Shown here: positions 1 to 7,938 of the stretch, in pieces | Position numbering within the stretch: the stretch's first letter is position 1 | How the letters are laid out: the number at the start of each line of letters is the position of its first letter | NCBI GenBank assembly: GCA_964398055.1 | Contig: CAYNLK010000090.1 | Coordinates: 1-14,350, forward strand | Origin: CAYNLK01 sp964398055 | GTDB taxonomy: Bacteria; Chloroflexota; Anaerolineae; 4572-78; J111 | Length of the DNA stretch: 14,350 nt | Direction: 5' to 3' | Position numbers and translations under genes: made by a program | The notes under the pieces: generated by a model | Databases searched by the model: none | What the model saw: only the letters and a program-made list of their open reading frames with translations | What the model was told of the DNA's origin: nothing

Positions 1-20
1 ACCCGCTATTATTCACCGTG

Positions 21-353
21 TCACTCAGGGGTTATTCGGATAGGCCCTAAGTCGGAGGCGATCTGCTGCAATAAAGTGGCTTTGGGATAAAACATCCGGT
101 ACGTCCAGCCCTGGTCGCTGGCCGCTTCGCCGGTATGTATTTCGCCGGGGTTAATGACAATAATCGTTCCCGCTGGCATATCGTAATGAGCGTTACGATA
201 GCTGGTGGTCGTTACGCCTCTTTGCACAACGCCGATGGCGAACCCTTCGTGAGCATGGGGCGCGAAGCAGTGGGTTACATAAGTCGCCCGTAATAGTTCG
301 AGATTGTCAAGGTCAGGGTCTCGCCAGAATTTGACTCTTTCCTCTAAAGTCAT
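21..353 (-). CDS. AraC-type N-terminal sensing (cupin) domain protein, lacking the HTH half
   Basis: This 110-residue product matches the N-terminal ligand-binding cupin domain of AraC-family regulators. Visible hallmarks are the CFAPHAHEGFAIGVVQRG segment (residues ~29-46), the PAGTIIVINPGEIHTGE strand-turn (~60-76) and the GWTYRMFYP strand (~82-90). Full AraC-family regulators are about 270-300 residues, with two helix-turn-helix motifs in the last 100. Here a TGA stop (21-23) falls directly after the sensing domain, and the window ends 20 bases later. The gene is therefore either a stand-alone cupin, a nonsense or frameshift-truncated regulator whose HTH half lies beyond the edge, or a sequencing error. 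One other downstream frame stays open to the window edge, which is too short to decide. Its start has only a weak Shine-Dalgarno, but a good promoter lies upstream (466-494). The family call is firm; whether the gene is functional is not. Confidence 0.65.
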   Translation of the reverse strand: MTLEERVKFWRDPDLDNLELLRATYVTHCFAPHAHEGFAIGVVQRGVTTTSYRNAHYDMPAGTIIVINPGEIHTGEAASDQGWTYRMFYPKATLLQQIASDLGPIRITPE

Positions 354-465
354 AATAGCCTGCTTGCCCGGCCAGGGCGCAGCGTGACAAACTCAGTCGG
401 AAGGTTAACCGGATTGGTTACTCCATGGGTGTCGTCACCTCGACTAAATCGCTATTCGAATTTAA

Positions 466-494
466 ATTGTACATGAAATAGGTGTAATTTTCAA
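466..494 (-). promoter_or_regulatory. sigma70-type promoter for the AraC-type gene
   Basis: Read on the minus strand, TTGAAA (489-494) and TACAAT (466-471) are separated by exactly 17 bases, a near-consensus sigma70/sigmaA promoter. It points at the AraC-type gene and leaves a leader of roughly 105 bases. The leader contains the palindrome GGTTAACC (403-410), a possible operator. It lies in the 156-base spacer downstream of the sensor/phosphatase gene, and no terminator for that gene is visible here. Confidence 0.5.
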
Positions 495-509
495 GTGGTT
501 TTGCTGAGG

Positions 510-3500
510 TCAAACTTGCAGCGCGACGATGGTTAGATCGTCGTGGGGTTCCGCGCCGGCGATAAAGGACTCGACCGCCCGCCGCAGATGATCGACCATA
601 GCCTCGGCGCTTTGGGTGGGACCGCCGGCAATTGCCTGCTCAAGCCGCTCAAAGCCAAACATCTCTCGGGCCGCAGTCATAGCTTCGATCACACCGTCAC
701 TGGTTAGAATGACCAGATCACCTGCATACAACATGGCGCATTCTTCGCGGTAGCCGTCGCTGGCCCCCAAGCCGATCCCCAGGGGCGTGCCGCCAATTTC
801 AATCCACTCCACCCGGCCGCTGGCCCGCCGCAGCAGAGGTGGGACGCAACCGGCATTGGCCACACTCAAGCGCCACTGCCGCTTTTCCGGGGACGAGTCG
901 GGGATAATTTCGATATAACAAAAGGCGCAATTTTGATAGCCGGTGCGGGTATAGGGTCTGATCGTCTCGTCCAGGCGGGCCAGTAACTTGGCCGGATTGA
1001 GCCGGGAGTCAATGGCCGATTGAAACGAGGCCAGGCTGACTGCCATCAGTAGGGCGGCCGGCATCCCTTTGCCGGAAGCATCCCCCACCGCCAGGGCAAA
1101 CTTTGGCCTGGCCTGGTGGCCGTTGCCGTCATCGGGCAGGCCGTCGAAGCTATGGTAGGCGTAAAAGTCGCCCCCTACTTCCCGGGCCGAGGCGCTGTAG
1201 CACAGCACGTCCAGCCCCGGCCAGTTGGGCCGGGGCGGCGGCAACAGACTGCGCTCGATGTGCTGAGCCATAGCCAGTTCAGCCTGGAGGCGGTCGGTCA
1301 AGAGGCGCAAATTTTCATTCGCTTCAGACAGTTCGGCGGTTCTCTCGTTGACCAGCAGCCTCAATTTCTCTCGCTGCGCCTTGATACTTCTCACTCTAAG
1401 TTTGTAGGTCGTTAGCGCCGCGGCTGCGACTACCAGTAGCGCCCCTATTCTGAACCACCAGGTTTCCCAGAAGGGCGGGGTGACCACGATCCGAATCGAG
1501 GCGCCTTGCTCATTCCAGACACCGGCGTTATTGGCGCTTTTTACCTGAAAGGTGTACTCACCAGGATCAAGGTTGGTGTAGGTGGCGAAATTGCGGTTGC
1601 CGGTGAGAATCCAGTCCTGGTCAAACCCTTCCAATTTGTAGGCAAACTGGTTCTTGGCCGGGTTGGTGAAGTCCAGGGCGGCAAATTCAAAAGAAAAAAC
1701 GTCATCCTCGTGCGATAATTCAATGACTTCAAGCTGGGAGATCGGCTGGCCGCCCAACGGTTCAGTGCGGCCAGGTTGGCTAAAGCCGGTGATAACCACA
1801 CTGGGCGGGTGATTATTCTCCTTGATCTTGTCGGGGAAAAATCTGAGCAGACCATTGGTCCCGCCGAAGAACATCTCCCCGGTGCGACTCTGGTAATAGG
1901 CCCCCTCGTTGTAGCCGATGCTTTCCAAGCCATCGCTGGCGTCGTAGCTGATAAAGGTATTGGAGCGCGGATTGAATTTTGATAATCCTTTGGCCGTGCT
2001 CAGCCACAAATTGCCGGCCTCGTCTGCCAGGACGCCGTAGACGACCTGGCTATTCAGCCCCTCTGCTTCACCAAGATGGGTAAATTGCCCGGTGGCCGGA
2101 TCGAATTTGTTGAGACCGCCGTTGGCCGTCCCGACCCAGAGGATGCCCGCCTGGTCCTGGTAGATGGTATAGACGTCGTTGTTGCTCAAGCTGTTCGGGT
2201 CCAGTAGATCATATTGGTAGCGGACAAACTGCCCGGTGGCCGGATCAAAGCGGTTGAGGCCGCCGCCGTAAGTAGCCACCCAGAGCATCCCGGCGGAGTC
2301 CTGGTGAAGACCGTAGACATCATCATTGCCCAAGCTATTGGGATCATTGGCATCGTGTCGATAGACGGTGAACTGGCCGGTTTGGGGATCAAATTTGTTG
2401 AGGCCGCCGCCCTTGGTGCCGATCCAGAGCAGGCCGGCCCGGTCCTGGTAGATGGAATTGACATCGACATGACTTAAGCTGTTAGCGTTATCAGGGTTGG
2501 GCAGGTAGCGAGTGATGTCGCCGGTAGTCGGGTCCAACCTGTTCAAGCCGCCGCCGGATAGACCCAGCCAGAGCTGCCCGGCCCGATCTTCATAGATGGC
2601 CCGCACGTCATCGCTGCTGATGGTCGAGGGATCGTTCGGGTCGGATTGGTAAACCGTAAAAAGGCCGCTCTGAGGGTCAAACTTGTTCAAGCCGCCCCCT
2701 TTAGTACCAATCCACAGATTGTTGGCTCGATCCTGGAGGATGGCCCGCACGTCGTTGTTGTTAAGCGTGTTGGGGTTATTCGGGTCGTGGCCCATGTAGA
2801 TGAAATTGGACAGGGTAGGGACAAACTTGTTAACGCCCCCGCCCCGCGTGGCTACCCATAACACGCCGGCGCGATCCTCTAAAATCCACCTGACATCATT
2901 GTTGCTGAGGCTGTTGGCTCTTAAGGGGTCGTTCAGATAATGGGTAAAGGTTTCGCTTTGCCGATCGAACTGATTCAGACCGCCCTGGCTGGTGCCGATC
3001 CAAATATTGCCGGAGCTGTCTTCAAAGATGGCGTTGATAATATTATCGCTCAGGCTGTGGGGGTCGTTCGGCTGGTTTTTGAAATGGGTGAAACTGTCTG
3101 TTGGCGGGTCGAACCGATCCAGACCGGTCTCCGTCCCAACCCACAGGGTGCCGGCCCGGTCGATGTAAAGCGTTCGCACCAGATTATCGGTCAGGCTGGT
3201 AGGGTTGGCCGGGTCATGCTTATAGTGGCTGAAAGTTTCAGTGAGCGGGTCGAACCGGTTCAGCCCGTTAGAGGTCGCAATCCAGAGCCGGCCGGCTTTA
3301 TCTTCCACAATCCGCCAGACCCGGTCGTGGCTGAGGCTGTTGGGGTTGTTGGGCTGGTGTCGATAATGAGTAAAGGTTTCGGTGGCCGGATCGAATTTAT
3401 TGAGACCGCCGCCCGACGTGCCCACCCACAGGTTGCCCCGACTGTCCTCAAAGATGGTCTGGACGCGATCGGCGCTGAGGCTGGCAGGATCATCAGGGTT

Positions 3501-3917
3501 ATGGAAATAATGGGTGAATTGATCGGTGCGGGGATCGAGCCTGTCCAGGCCGCCGCCCCAGGTGCCAATCCAGATCATGCCGGCCCGGTCGATGAATAGG
3601 TTGCCGGCGTTGTCATTGGAGACCGTGTTCAGGTCCATCGGATCATGCTTGTAGACGGTAATGTTGTAACCGTCGTACCTGTTCAACCCGCTCTGCGTCC
3701 CAAACCACATCAAACCGGCCTGATCCTGGACGATGGAAAAAACTGTGCCGTGGGACAGGCCATCTTCAAGGGTCAGGCGTTCAAAGCGTATTTGGGGGTC
3801 CTGGGCCTGGGCATGGCCCGGCAAAAGCGCCAGCAGACACAGGGCCACCAACAGCCCGGTGAATTTCAGCCAGGTGAACCGCCAAACGGCGTTAAGAGGT
3901 TGGTCCAATTGCCACAT
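510..3917 (-). CDS. periplasmic two-propeller sensor with Y_Y_Y domain and cytoplasmic SpoIIE/PP2C phosphatase
   Basis: This 1135-residue single-pass membrane signalling protein has the following order. A signal peptide occupies residues 1-39 (hydrophobic core ~19-33, AQA cleavage region). Fourteen Reg_prop blades with LWxGTxGGGLNxFDP signatures run from ~45 to ~700, enough for two seven-bladed propellers. A Y_Y_Y domain follows (~715-810; FAYKLEGFDQDW and YTFQVKSANNAG are visible). Then come a membrane helix (~822-840), a coiled-coil linker (~845-890) and a SpoIIE-type PP2C phosphatase to the end. Phosphatase metal-site motifs are GGDFY (~916), GDASGKG (D946), SDGVIEA and the terminal PHDDLT (D1126, D1127). 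The sensor half is the architecture of Bacteroidetes hybrid two-component sensors, but the output is a serine phosphatase. By family knowledge such phosphatases act on STAS anti-anti-sigma proteins in partner switching; no partner is encoded in this window. The ligand is unknown. Confidence 0.93.
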   Translation of the reverse strand: MWQLDQPLNAVWRFTWLKFTGLLVALCLLALLPGHAQAQDPQIRFERLTLEDGLSHGTVFSIVQDQAGLMWFGTQSGLNRYDGYNITVYKHDPMDLNTVSNDNAGNLFIDRAGMIWIGTWGGGLDRLDPRTDQFTHYFHNPDDPASLSADRVQTIFEDSRGNLWVGTSGGGLNKFDPATETFTHYRHQPNNPNSLSHDRVWRIVEDKAGRLWIATSNGLNRFDPLTETFSHYKHDPANPTSLTDNLVRTLYIDRAGTLWVGTETGLDRFDPPTDSFTHFKNQPNDPHSLSDNIINAIFEDSSGNIWIGTSQGGLNQFDRQSETFTHYLNDPLRANSLSNNDVRWILEDRAGVLWVATRGGGVNKFVPTLSNFIYMGHDPNNPNTLNNNDVRAILQDRANNLWIGTKGGGLNKFDPQSGLFTVYQSDPNDPSTISSDDVRAIYEDRAGQLWLGLSGGGLNRLDPTTGDITRYLPNPDNANSLSHVDVNSIYQDRAGLLWIGTKGGGLNKFDPQTGQFTVYRHDANDPNSLGNDDVYGLHQDSAGMLWVATYGGGLNRFDPATGQFVRYQYDLLDPNSLSNNDVYTIYQDQAGILWVGTANGGLNKFDPATGQFTHLGEAEGLNSQVVYGVLADEAGNLWLSTAKGLSKFNPRSNTFISYDASDGLESIGYNEGAYYQSRTGEMFFGGTNGLLRFFPDKIKENNHPPSVVITGFSQPGRTEPLGGQPISQLEVIELSHEDDVFSFEFAALDFTNPAKNQFAYKLEGFDQDWILTGNRNFATYTNLDPGEYTFQVKSANNAGVWNEQGASIRIVVTPPFWETWWFRIGALLVVAAAALTTYKLRVRSIKAQREKLRLLVNERTAELSEANENLRLLTDRLQAELAMAQHIERSLLPPPRPNWPGLDVLCYSASAREVGGDFYAYHSFDGLPDDGNGHQARPKFALAVGDASGKGMPAALLMAVSLASFQSAIDSRLNPAKLLARLDETIRPYTRTGYQNCAFCYIEIIPDSSPEKRQWRLSVANAGCVPPLLRRASGRVEWIEIGGTPLGIGLGASDGYREECAMLYAGDLVILTSDGVIEAMTAAREMFGFERLEQAIAGGPTQSAEAMVDHLRRAVESFIAGAEPHDDLTIVALQV

Positions 3918-3988
3918 GGTTTGCCTGAAAACGGTTATGCGCGTTTATTAATCGAATCAAGACAGCCGACTGCTGTCAGAATGATAGA

Positions 3989-4017
3989 ATTATAGCCGAG
4001 TGGTCTTGAATCAACAA
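3989..4017 (-). promoter_or_regulatory. promoter of the sensor/phosphatase gene
   Basis: On the minus strand TTGTTG (4012-4017) and TATAAT (3989-3994) are spaced by 17 bases. The implied transcript starts near 3982, giving a leader of about 65 bases. Just inside that leader is a perfect hairpin, GACAGC-5 nt-GCTGTC (3961-3977), which could influence translation or mRNA stability. The promoter sits in the 113-base gap between this gene and the MFS gene, so the sensor is probably transcribed on its own. Confidence 0.5.
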
Positions 4018-4030
4018 GAGGACCAATGGT

Positions 4031-5353
4031 TCAGCCCCAACGGGCCAGGACCACGCTGCTGATAACCCGCAGAGCCGCTACAATCAGCAAACCTTCGCGC
4101 AAGCCCACCCAGTCGGCCAGATAGGCCCCCAGCATCGTCCCGGCCAGTGTCGCCAAATTCAAGGCCAGGTTATACAGCGCCAGGTGGTTCGGGCGGTGAT
4201 CGACCGGGATGATTTCCAGGAGCCGGTTCGACAGGGAGCCGCTCAAGAGGCCCCAAACCACCCCGCCAATCATGCTGGTCACGAGCAGTAATTTGATATC
4301 GACGCTGTAGGCAGTCAGCAACGGATACAAGGCCAGCAGCAACGCTCCGGCTACGGTCAGGCGATAATTGCCGAACTGCCTGGTCAAGGGGGCCAGAAAA
4401 GGCGACGCCACCAGCATGGTCAGGTAGAAAACGGCGCTGATCCAGCCGATCTCACCGTCGGTCAAATTCACCTCCCGGACCCAAAAGATCGGAAACAGGG
4501 CCGCCGGCAGTAATTGGCTAAAGTGAAACAAAAAAAAGGCCACCATCGCCCGCCGATATTGACCGGTAACCTGCTGCAGGCTGTGGGTGATCCCGGTGGG
4601 TCGCCAACTCAACCATAACCGCAGGCCCATGGTGAGCCGTTGGGGTACGGCGCCGCTAAAACCGATCATTCGGTCGGGTTGGGCCTGGTCCTTGAGGGCC
4701 TGCATTTGGAATTGGGCCGGCCCTGAAACTCGCATCCGGTGGAGATGGTAGGTGCTCATCGCCCCACCCAAAGCCCCCAGCGCGAAAACAGTGGCGTAGC
4801 CCCATTCAAACGGCAGCCAGTCCAGCAGCCAGCCGCTAAGGACAAAGGAGAGGATGGTCGTGCCGGCCAACAGGGCGTTGCGCCGTCCAACCACCTGGCC
4901 CCGCTTATCTACCGGCACAGCGGTGGCCAACAACGCATTGAAGCCGATAGCCAGCGCCGTGCCGGGAATGGCCATCAGCAGGATCAGGCCCAACACGGCC
5001 CAAATTTGAACTGACGTGGGTAAGAGTAGCGGGAAGGCGATCAGCAGGAAGTAACCCAGCCGATGCCAGAGAGCGGACTGGGTTACGGCCGGTCCCAGGG
5101 CGCGTCCTTCCAGCCAACGTCCGGCCGGCAAGGTAACGAACAGGTTGACCAGGGCCGGGCCGGCCGTAAGGAGGCCGATTTGCCAGCCTGTGGCGCCTAG
5201 CCGGGTAGCAAAAACGGCCAAGAATGATAGCGTGCTGCCAAAAATGAGGCCGTACCAGGCTACATCCCAGTAGAGGTGGTTAAAATTGGCCTGCTGGACG
5301 CTCAGGTTCGCTTCCAGAGGTAGTCTGAAATCCTTTGCGGTAACTGTTGGCAT
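4031..5353 (-). CDS. major facilitator superfamily (MFS) transporter
   Basis: From the preferred start this is 440 residues of mostly hydrophobic sequence with about 12 predicted membrane segments in two halves, the usual MFS size. The first helices begin at FNHLYWDVAWYGLIFGSTLSFLAVF, and a charged cytoplasmic loop (~residues 205-270) separates the halves. The helix 2-3 loop GPALVNLFVTLPAGRWLEGRALG resembles the MFS motif-A region. The frame stays open to an ATG at 5533, but that extension would translate through two Rho-independent terminators and a candidate promoter. The ATG at 5353 (protein starts MPTVTAKDF) is therefore chosen; upstream, AAAGAGGA is the only purine-rich stretch and lies rather far from it. 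Substrate cannot be inferred, and the neighbours (HtrA protease, sensor phosphatase) give no clear clue. No motif marks it as a sugar or drug transporter specifically. Confidence 0.85.
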   Translation of the reverse strand: MPTVTAKDFRLPLEANLSVQQANFNHLYWDVAWYGLIFGSTLSFLAVFATRLGATGWQIGLLTAGPALVNLFVTLPAGRWLEGRALGPAVTQSALWHRLGYFLLIAFPLLLPTSVQIWAVLGLILLMAIPGTALAIGFNALLATAVPVDKRGQVVGRRNALLAGTTILSFVLSGWLLDWLPFEWGYATVFALGALGGAMSTYHLHRMRVSGPAQFQMQALKDQAQPDRMIGFSGAVPQRLTMGLRLWLSWRPTGITHSLQQVTGQYRRAMVAFFLFHFSQLLPAALFPIFWVREVNLTDGEIGWISAVFYLTMLVASPFLAPLTRQFGNYRLTVAGALLLALYPLLTAYSVDIKLLLVTSMIGGVVWGLLSGSLSNRLLEIIPVDHRPNHLALYNLALNLATLAGTMLGAYLADWVGLREGLLIVAALRVISSVVLARWG

Positions 5354-5403
5354 TCGTTTAGCTGTTTTTCCTCTTTGCACACCAGAAATCAAATCAAACG
5401 GGT

Positions 5404-5433
5404 ATGATACTCCCTCCCTGGCCTGAAGCGCAA
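5404..5433 (-). promoter_or_regulatory. candidate promoter of the MFS gene
   Basis: On the minus strand TTGCGC (5428-5433) and TATCAT (5404-5409) are 18 bases apart. It lies downstream of the tandem terminators and about 50 bases upstream of the chosen ATG at 5353, where a promoter is needed. The -35 match is only moderate. Confidence 0.35.
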
Positions 5434-5461
5434 AAATATAGGGCGTACTGATTCTTGGTGG

Positions 5462-5499
5462 AAAAAATGAAACAGCCCGCCTCTTAACTGGGGCGGGCT
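5462..5499 (-). terminator. second Rho-independent terminator downstream of the HtrA-like gene
   Basis: An 8-bp perfect stem AGCCCGCC/GGCGGGCT (5474-5481 with 5492-5499, 10-base loop) is followed on the minus strand by a T-rich tail that includes six T (5462-5467). It backs up the stronger terminator at 5517-5552 and insulates the MFS gene from the protease gene. Confidence 0.7.
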
Positions 5500-5516
5500 T
5501 AGGCTCACCTGCTGAC

Positions 5517-5552
5517 AAAAAAAGCAGCCCCAACTCTACTGAGCCGGGGCTG
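5517..5552 (-). terminator. Rho-independent terminator of the HtrA-like protease gene
   Basis: The stem CAGCCCC/GGGGCTG (5525-5531 with 5546-5552) is followed on the minus strand by GC and then seven consecutive T (5517-5523). It begins 30 bases after the stop codon of the protease gene, the classic position and structure. Confidence 0.85.
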
Positions 5553-5582
5553 AACGGCTAATTTTAACTGTCGGTTACAATT

Positions 5583-6851
5583 TCAATTCAATTCAGCAGC
5601 TTTAGGGCGAGCTTCCAAGGTCAATTCAACCGTACGGGTTTTGTTTTCACGAATGATGGTCACGGTGATGGTTTCGCCCACTGTCCCCCGGCGACTCAGA
5701 AAAGAGATCAGATCATCAAAATTGCGAATCTCCTCGTCTTCAAGGGCGACAATTACATCACCGCCCAGCGGGGTGTTGACGCCCATGACCTCGCGGGTGC
5801 CGCCCCGCAGGCCGGCCTTGTCGGCCGGGCTGCCGGAAATCACTTCGGCTACCAGGGCCCCTTTGATTTCCGGCAAATTCATCGCTTTGGCGATCTCAGC
5901 CGTAACGCTGTTGCCGGAGAAACCAATCCAGGGATGTTGGTACTCGCCACTATCGATCAGGCTGGGCACCACTCGCTTGACCAGATTAGCCGGCACGGCA
6001 AAACCGACGCCTAAGAAACTACGCTCACCAAATCCGGATCGTCCCGGTACGATAGCCGTGTTGATCCCAATCACTTCTCCCTGAGAATTGAGCAGCGGCC
6101 CCCCGGAATTGCCCGGATTGATGGCCGCATCGGTTTGGATGATCTCAGGAATACGAAACGAACCCTGTTCGGTGGGCAGGCTTCGGCCGAGGGCGCTGAT
6201 AATACCGCTGGTTAAGGTACCGGCTAACCCGAACGGATTACCGATGGCCACGGCTCGCTGGCCAACCAGAACTTTGTCTGAGTCGCCCCAGGTGACCGGG
6301 CGCAGGCTCTCCGGCGCTACGTCCACTTGCACCACCGCCAGGTCACTATCGGGGTCGGTCCCAATCACTTTGGCATCGACGGTAGTGCCATCATAAAAGG
6401 TTACCTCAACCTTTTGGGCCTCGGCGACAACATGGTTATTGGTAACGATATGACCGGCGGTATCGTATACAAAACCGGAACCCTGGCCCTGAGCCGGGAA
6501 AAGTTGATCGGCGCCCAACCGAGTCTGGTTATCTACCGTGACGACAATGTTGACGACCGACGGATTGACTCGTTCATACAAGTTGATGAGCAGAAGTTCT
6601 TCGGCATCAGCTTTGGCGATAGCTTCGGCGGGCAGGGCGGTTGGCGGTGGAGCCAGGGTAGGTAGCGCCTCTTGAGCAAGCTGGACCTTTTCCGGCTTGA
6701 TGTCCGCCTCGGCCGCAACTTGCGTTTTGGCGGCCTCTGGTTCAGCCTGGTCTGATTGGGTGAGGCCGGGGAGCGAGGGCAGCGATGATAGACTGCACGC
6801 CGAAAAAACAAAGATAAGCGCTCCCAACAGAATGATCCGAATTTGCGGCAA
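5583..6851 (-). CDS. HtrA/DegP-like S1C serine protease with PDZ domain, probable lipoprotein
   Basis: This is an envelope quality-control protease that degrades misfolded exported proteins. The trypsin-like domain carries the triad H140 (VTNNHVV), D170 (DSDLAVVQVD) and S249 (INPGNSGGPLL). The H-to-D spacing of 30 equals that of E. coli DegP. One C-terminal PDZ domain follows (~320-410; GALVAEVISGSPADKAGLRGG). The frame is open to 6932, but a TTG at 6851 has a perfect AGGAGG five bases upstream, and this start yields a compact signal peptide, MPQIRIILLGALIFVFSAC. The FSAC sequence resembles a lipobox with an unusual F at -3, so the mature protein is probably lipid-anchored at Cys19. A Ser/Pro/Ala/Glu-rich linker (~20-85) precedes the protease domain. 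The length (422 residues) suits the one-PDZ class (DegS/HtrA-like). Two terminators follow the gene. Confidence 0.93.
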   Translation of the reverse strand: MPQIRIILLGALIFVFSACSLSSLPSLPGLTQSDQAEPEAAKTQVAAEADIKPEKVQLAQEALPTLAPPPTALPAEAIAKADAEELLLINLYERVNPSVVNIVVTVDNQTRLGADQLFPAQGQGSGFVYDTAGHIVTNNHVVAEAQKVEVTFYDGTTVDAKVIGTDPDSDLAVVQVDVAPESLRPVTWGDSDKVLVGQRAVAIGNPFGLAGTLTSGIISALGRSLPTEQGSFRIPEIIQTDAAINPGNSGGPLLNSQGEVIGINTAIVPGRSGFGERSFLGVGFAVPANLVKRVVPSLIDSGEYQHPWIGFSGNSVTAEIAKAMNLPEIKGALVAEVISGSPADKAGLRGGTREVMGVNTPLGGDVIVALEDEEIRNFDDLISFLSRRGTVGETITVTIIRENKTRTVELTLEARPKAAELN

Positions 6852-6856
6852 GGTTA

Positions 6857-6862
6857 CCTCCT
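6857..6862 (-). promoter_or_regulatory. Shine-Dalgarno that decides a TTG start
   Basis: The minus strand reads AGGAGG, then TAACC, then TTG: a full anti-16S match at five-base spacing. It fixes the HtrA-like start at 6851 instead of the upstream in-frame codon at 6932, whose extra 27 residues (MAVSTHSIRRKINQ...) do not resemble an export signal. No convincing promoter was found in 6863-7066. Confidence 0.75.
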
Positions 6863-7066
6863 CATAGGTCAAGCAATTGCATTTTGGGGCTTGGTTGATT
6901 TTTCTTCGAATAGAATGGGTAGAAACAGCCAATCGGTGGGTTGAGATAATTTAATATCAGAGACGCTTCAGCACCCCTCTGCCCACTTGAATGTTACAAT
7001 AGGATAATTAAATCAAAATTAAGGTATGTCTTTTTCGGACTTCTGGCGTAATTATTCAACCTGCCA

Positions 7067-7147
7067 GGTGACTGGCGCTTGAATCAGGCAACTGAGGCCT
7101 GATTTTCTACGGAAAAATGTTTTATTGAAACCAAAGCGCCAGTCACC
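7067..7147. repeat. dyad element A: nested inverted repeat, ~81 bp
   Basis: The perfect 14-bp outer arms GGTGACTGGCGCTT (7067-7080) and AAGCGCCAGTCACC (7134-7147) enclose a 53-base loop. Inside, next to the left arm, is a second perfect 8-bp hairpin AATCAGGC/GCCTGATT (7082-7089 with 7097-7104). The element starts 12 bases after the stop codon of the zinc peptidase gene (minus strand), so it would form the 3' end of that mRNA. There is no T-run typical of an intrinsic terminator. A diverged copy with the same layout lies at 7939-8020. Confidence 0.7.
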
Positions 7148-7159
7148 CGAATAGCTGGC

Positions 7160-7870
7160 TTAATCTCGCCTGCCCATCAGGATAAAAATCCAACGAGCCA
7201 GTTCCAGGAGGGCGGCAATGGCCGCGACCACGTAGGTCCAGGCAGCAGCATTGAGCACGCTACTCACCCCGGCCAGTTCTTGTTTGTCTACAATGTTGTA
7301 TTGGTACAGGAGTTGCTTGGCCCGGCTGCTGGCATCCAATTCAACCGGCAAGGTGATCACTGAGAAGATAGCCACCAGGGCATACAGCGCCACCCCAAAC
7401 CAGGCAATGGCTATCCCCAGGCCGCTGGCTCTCATAAACATTTCCAGGAAGATGCCGCCAATAATAATAATTGGACCTAACCAACTGCCAAACTGAACCG
7501 CCGGCACCATGGCGCTGCGTAGTTGCAGCGGCACGTAGCCTTTGGCGTGCTGCAAGGCATGCCCGGCCTCATGGGCCGCCACCCCCACCGCCGCCACCGA
7601 CGGCTGCCGGGCCACGTCTGGTGAGAGACGTAAGGTGCGGCTGCGCGGGTCGTAATGGTCGCTCAAAAAGCCGTGAGTTTCCTCCACCACCACATCATAC
7701 AGGCCATTGGCATCCAGAATCTGGCGGGCGGCTTGCGCTCCGGTTAAGCCGCGCATCGTTCTAACCCGAGCATATTTATTGAATTTGCTCTTCACCGCGG
7801 CTTGAGCAATAATGCCCAAGATCAGGGCCGGAATGATAAAGCACAAAAAAGTTGAGTCAAAGAAGTACAT
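7160..7870 (-). CDS. YugP-type neutral zinc metallopeptidase, membrane-bound
   Basis: This 236-residue protein belongs to the Zn-peptidase_2 (YugP) family. The zinc site HEAGH (H100, E101, H104) lies in the diagnostic segment VAAHEAGHALQHAKGY. The N-terminus MYFFDSTFLCFIIPALILGIIAQ is the family-typical first membrane helix. Further hydrophobic segments lie after the active site (~115-175) and at the C-terminus (~205-230), ending in a basic MGRRD tail. The motif ARxxLDANGL (~45-55) is also characteristic. The frame is open six codons further to a TTG at 7888, but AAGGAG lies within that extension nine bases before the ATG at 7870, so the ATG is the start. The physiological substrate of this family is not well established; membrane protein turnover is an inference. 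It is flanked by two related dyad elements and has its own candidate promoter. Confidence 0.92.
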   Translation of the reverse strand: MYFFDSTFLCFIIPALILGIIAQAAVKSKFNKYARVRTMRGLTGAQAARQILDANGLYDVVVEETHGFLSDHYDPRSRTLRLSPDVARQPSVAAVGVAAHEAGHALQHAKGYVPLQLRSAMVPAVQFGSWLGPIIIIGGIFLEMFMRASGLGIAIAWFGVALYALVAIFSVITLPVELDASSRAKQLLYQYNIVDKQELAGVSSVLNAAAWTYVVAAIAALLELARWIFILMGRRD

Positions 7871-7900
7871 CTTGGTTTTCTCCTTCAAGCAACGTTTATA

Positions 7901-7928
7901 ATGATAGACTGAACCTTAATAACTTGAA
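7901..7928 (-). promoter_or_regulatory. candidate promoter of the zinc peptidase gene
   Basis: On the minus strand TTCAAG (7923-7928) and TATCAT (7901-7906) are spaced by 16 bases, ending about 30 bases before the ATG at 7870. An overlapping alternative -10 (TATAAA) is present. The match is moderate, and dyad element B lies directly upstream of it. Confidence 0.35.
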
Positions 7929-7938
7929 TGCCGAAAAA

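Noticed and set aside
2940..3599. 219-codon open frame on the plus strand opposite the sensor gene
   Set aside because: It is the antisense shadow of the propeller blades; it repeats with the blade period and matches no family, while the minus-strand reading is a clear multi-domain protein.
1800..3720. Regularly spaced similar DNA segments (~140-150 bp period) suggesting a tandem repeat or CRISPR-like array
   Set aside because: They encode propeller blades; the period is far too long for CRISPR repeats and similarity follows codons.
5354..5533. 60-residue N-terminal extension of the MFS transporter (start at 5533)
   Set aside because: It would translate through two intrinsic terminators and a promoter candidate, and the extension is not MFS-like; the ATG at 5353 is preferred.
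6852..6932. Upstream start of the HtrA-like protease
   Set aside because: The AGGAGG Shine-Dalgarno lies inside this extension, and the TTG at 6851 gives a proper lipoprotein-type signal peptide.
7067..7147. Dyad element A as an intrinsic terminator of the zinc peptidase gene
   Set aside because: The stem has a 53-base loop and no T-run follows it on the minus strand; termination by another mechanism remains possible.
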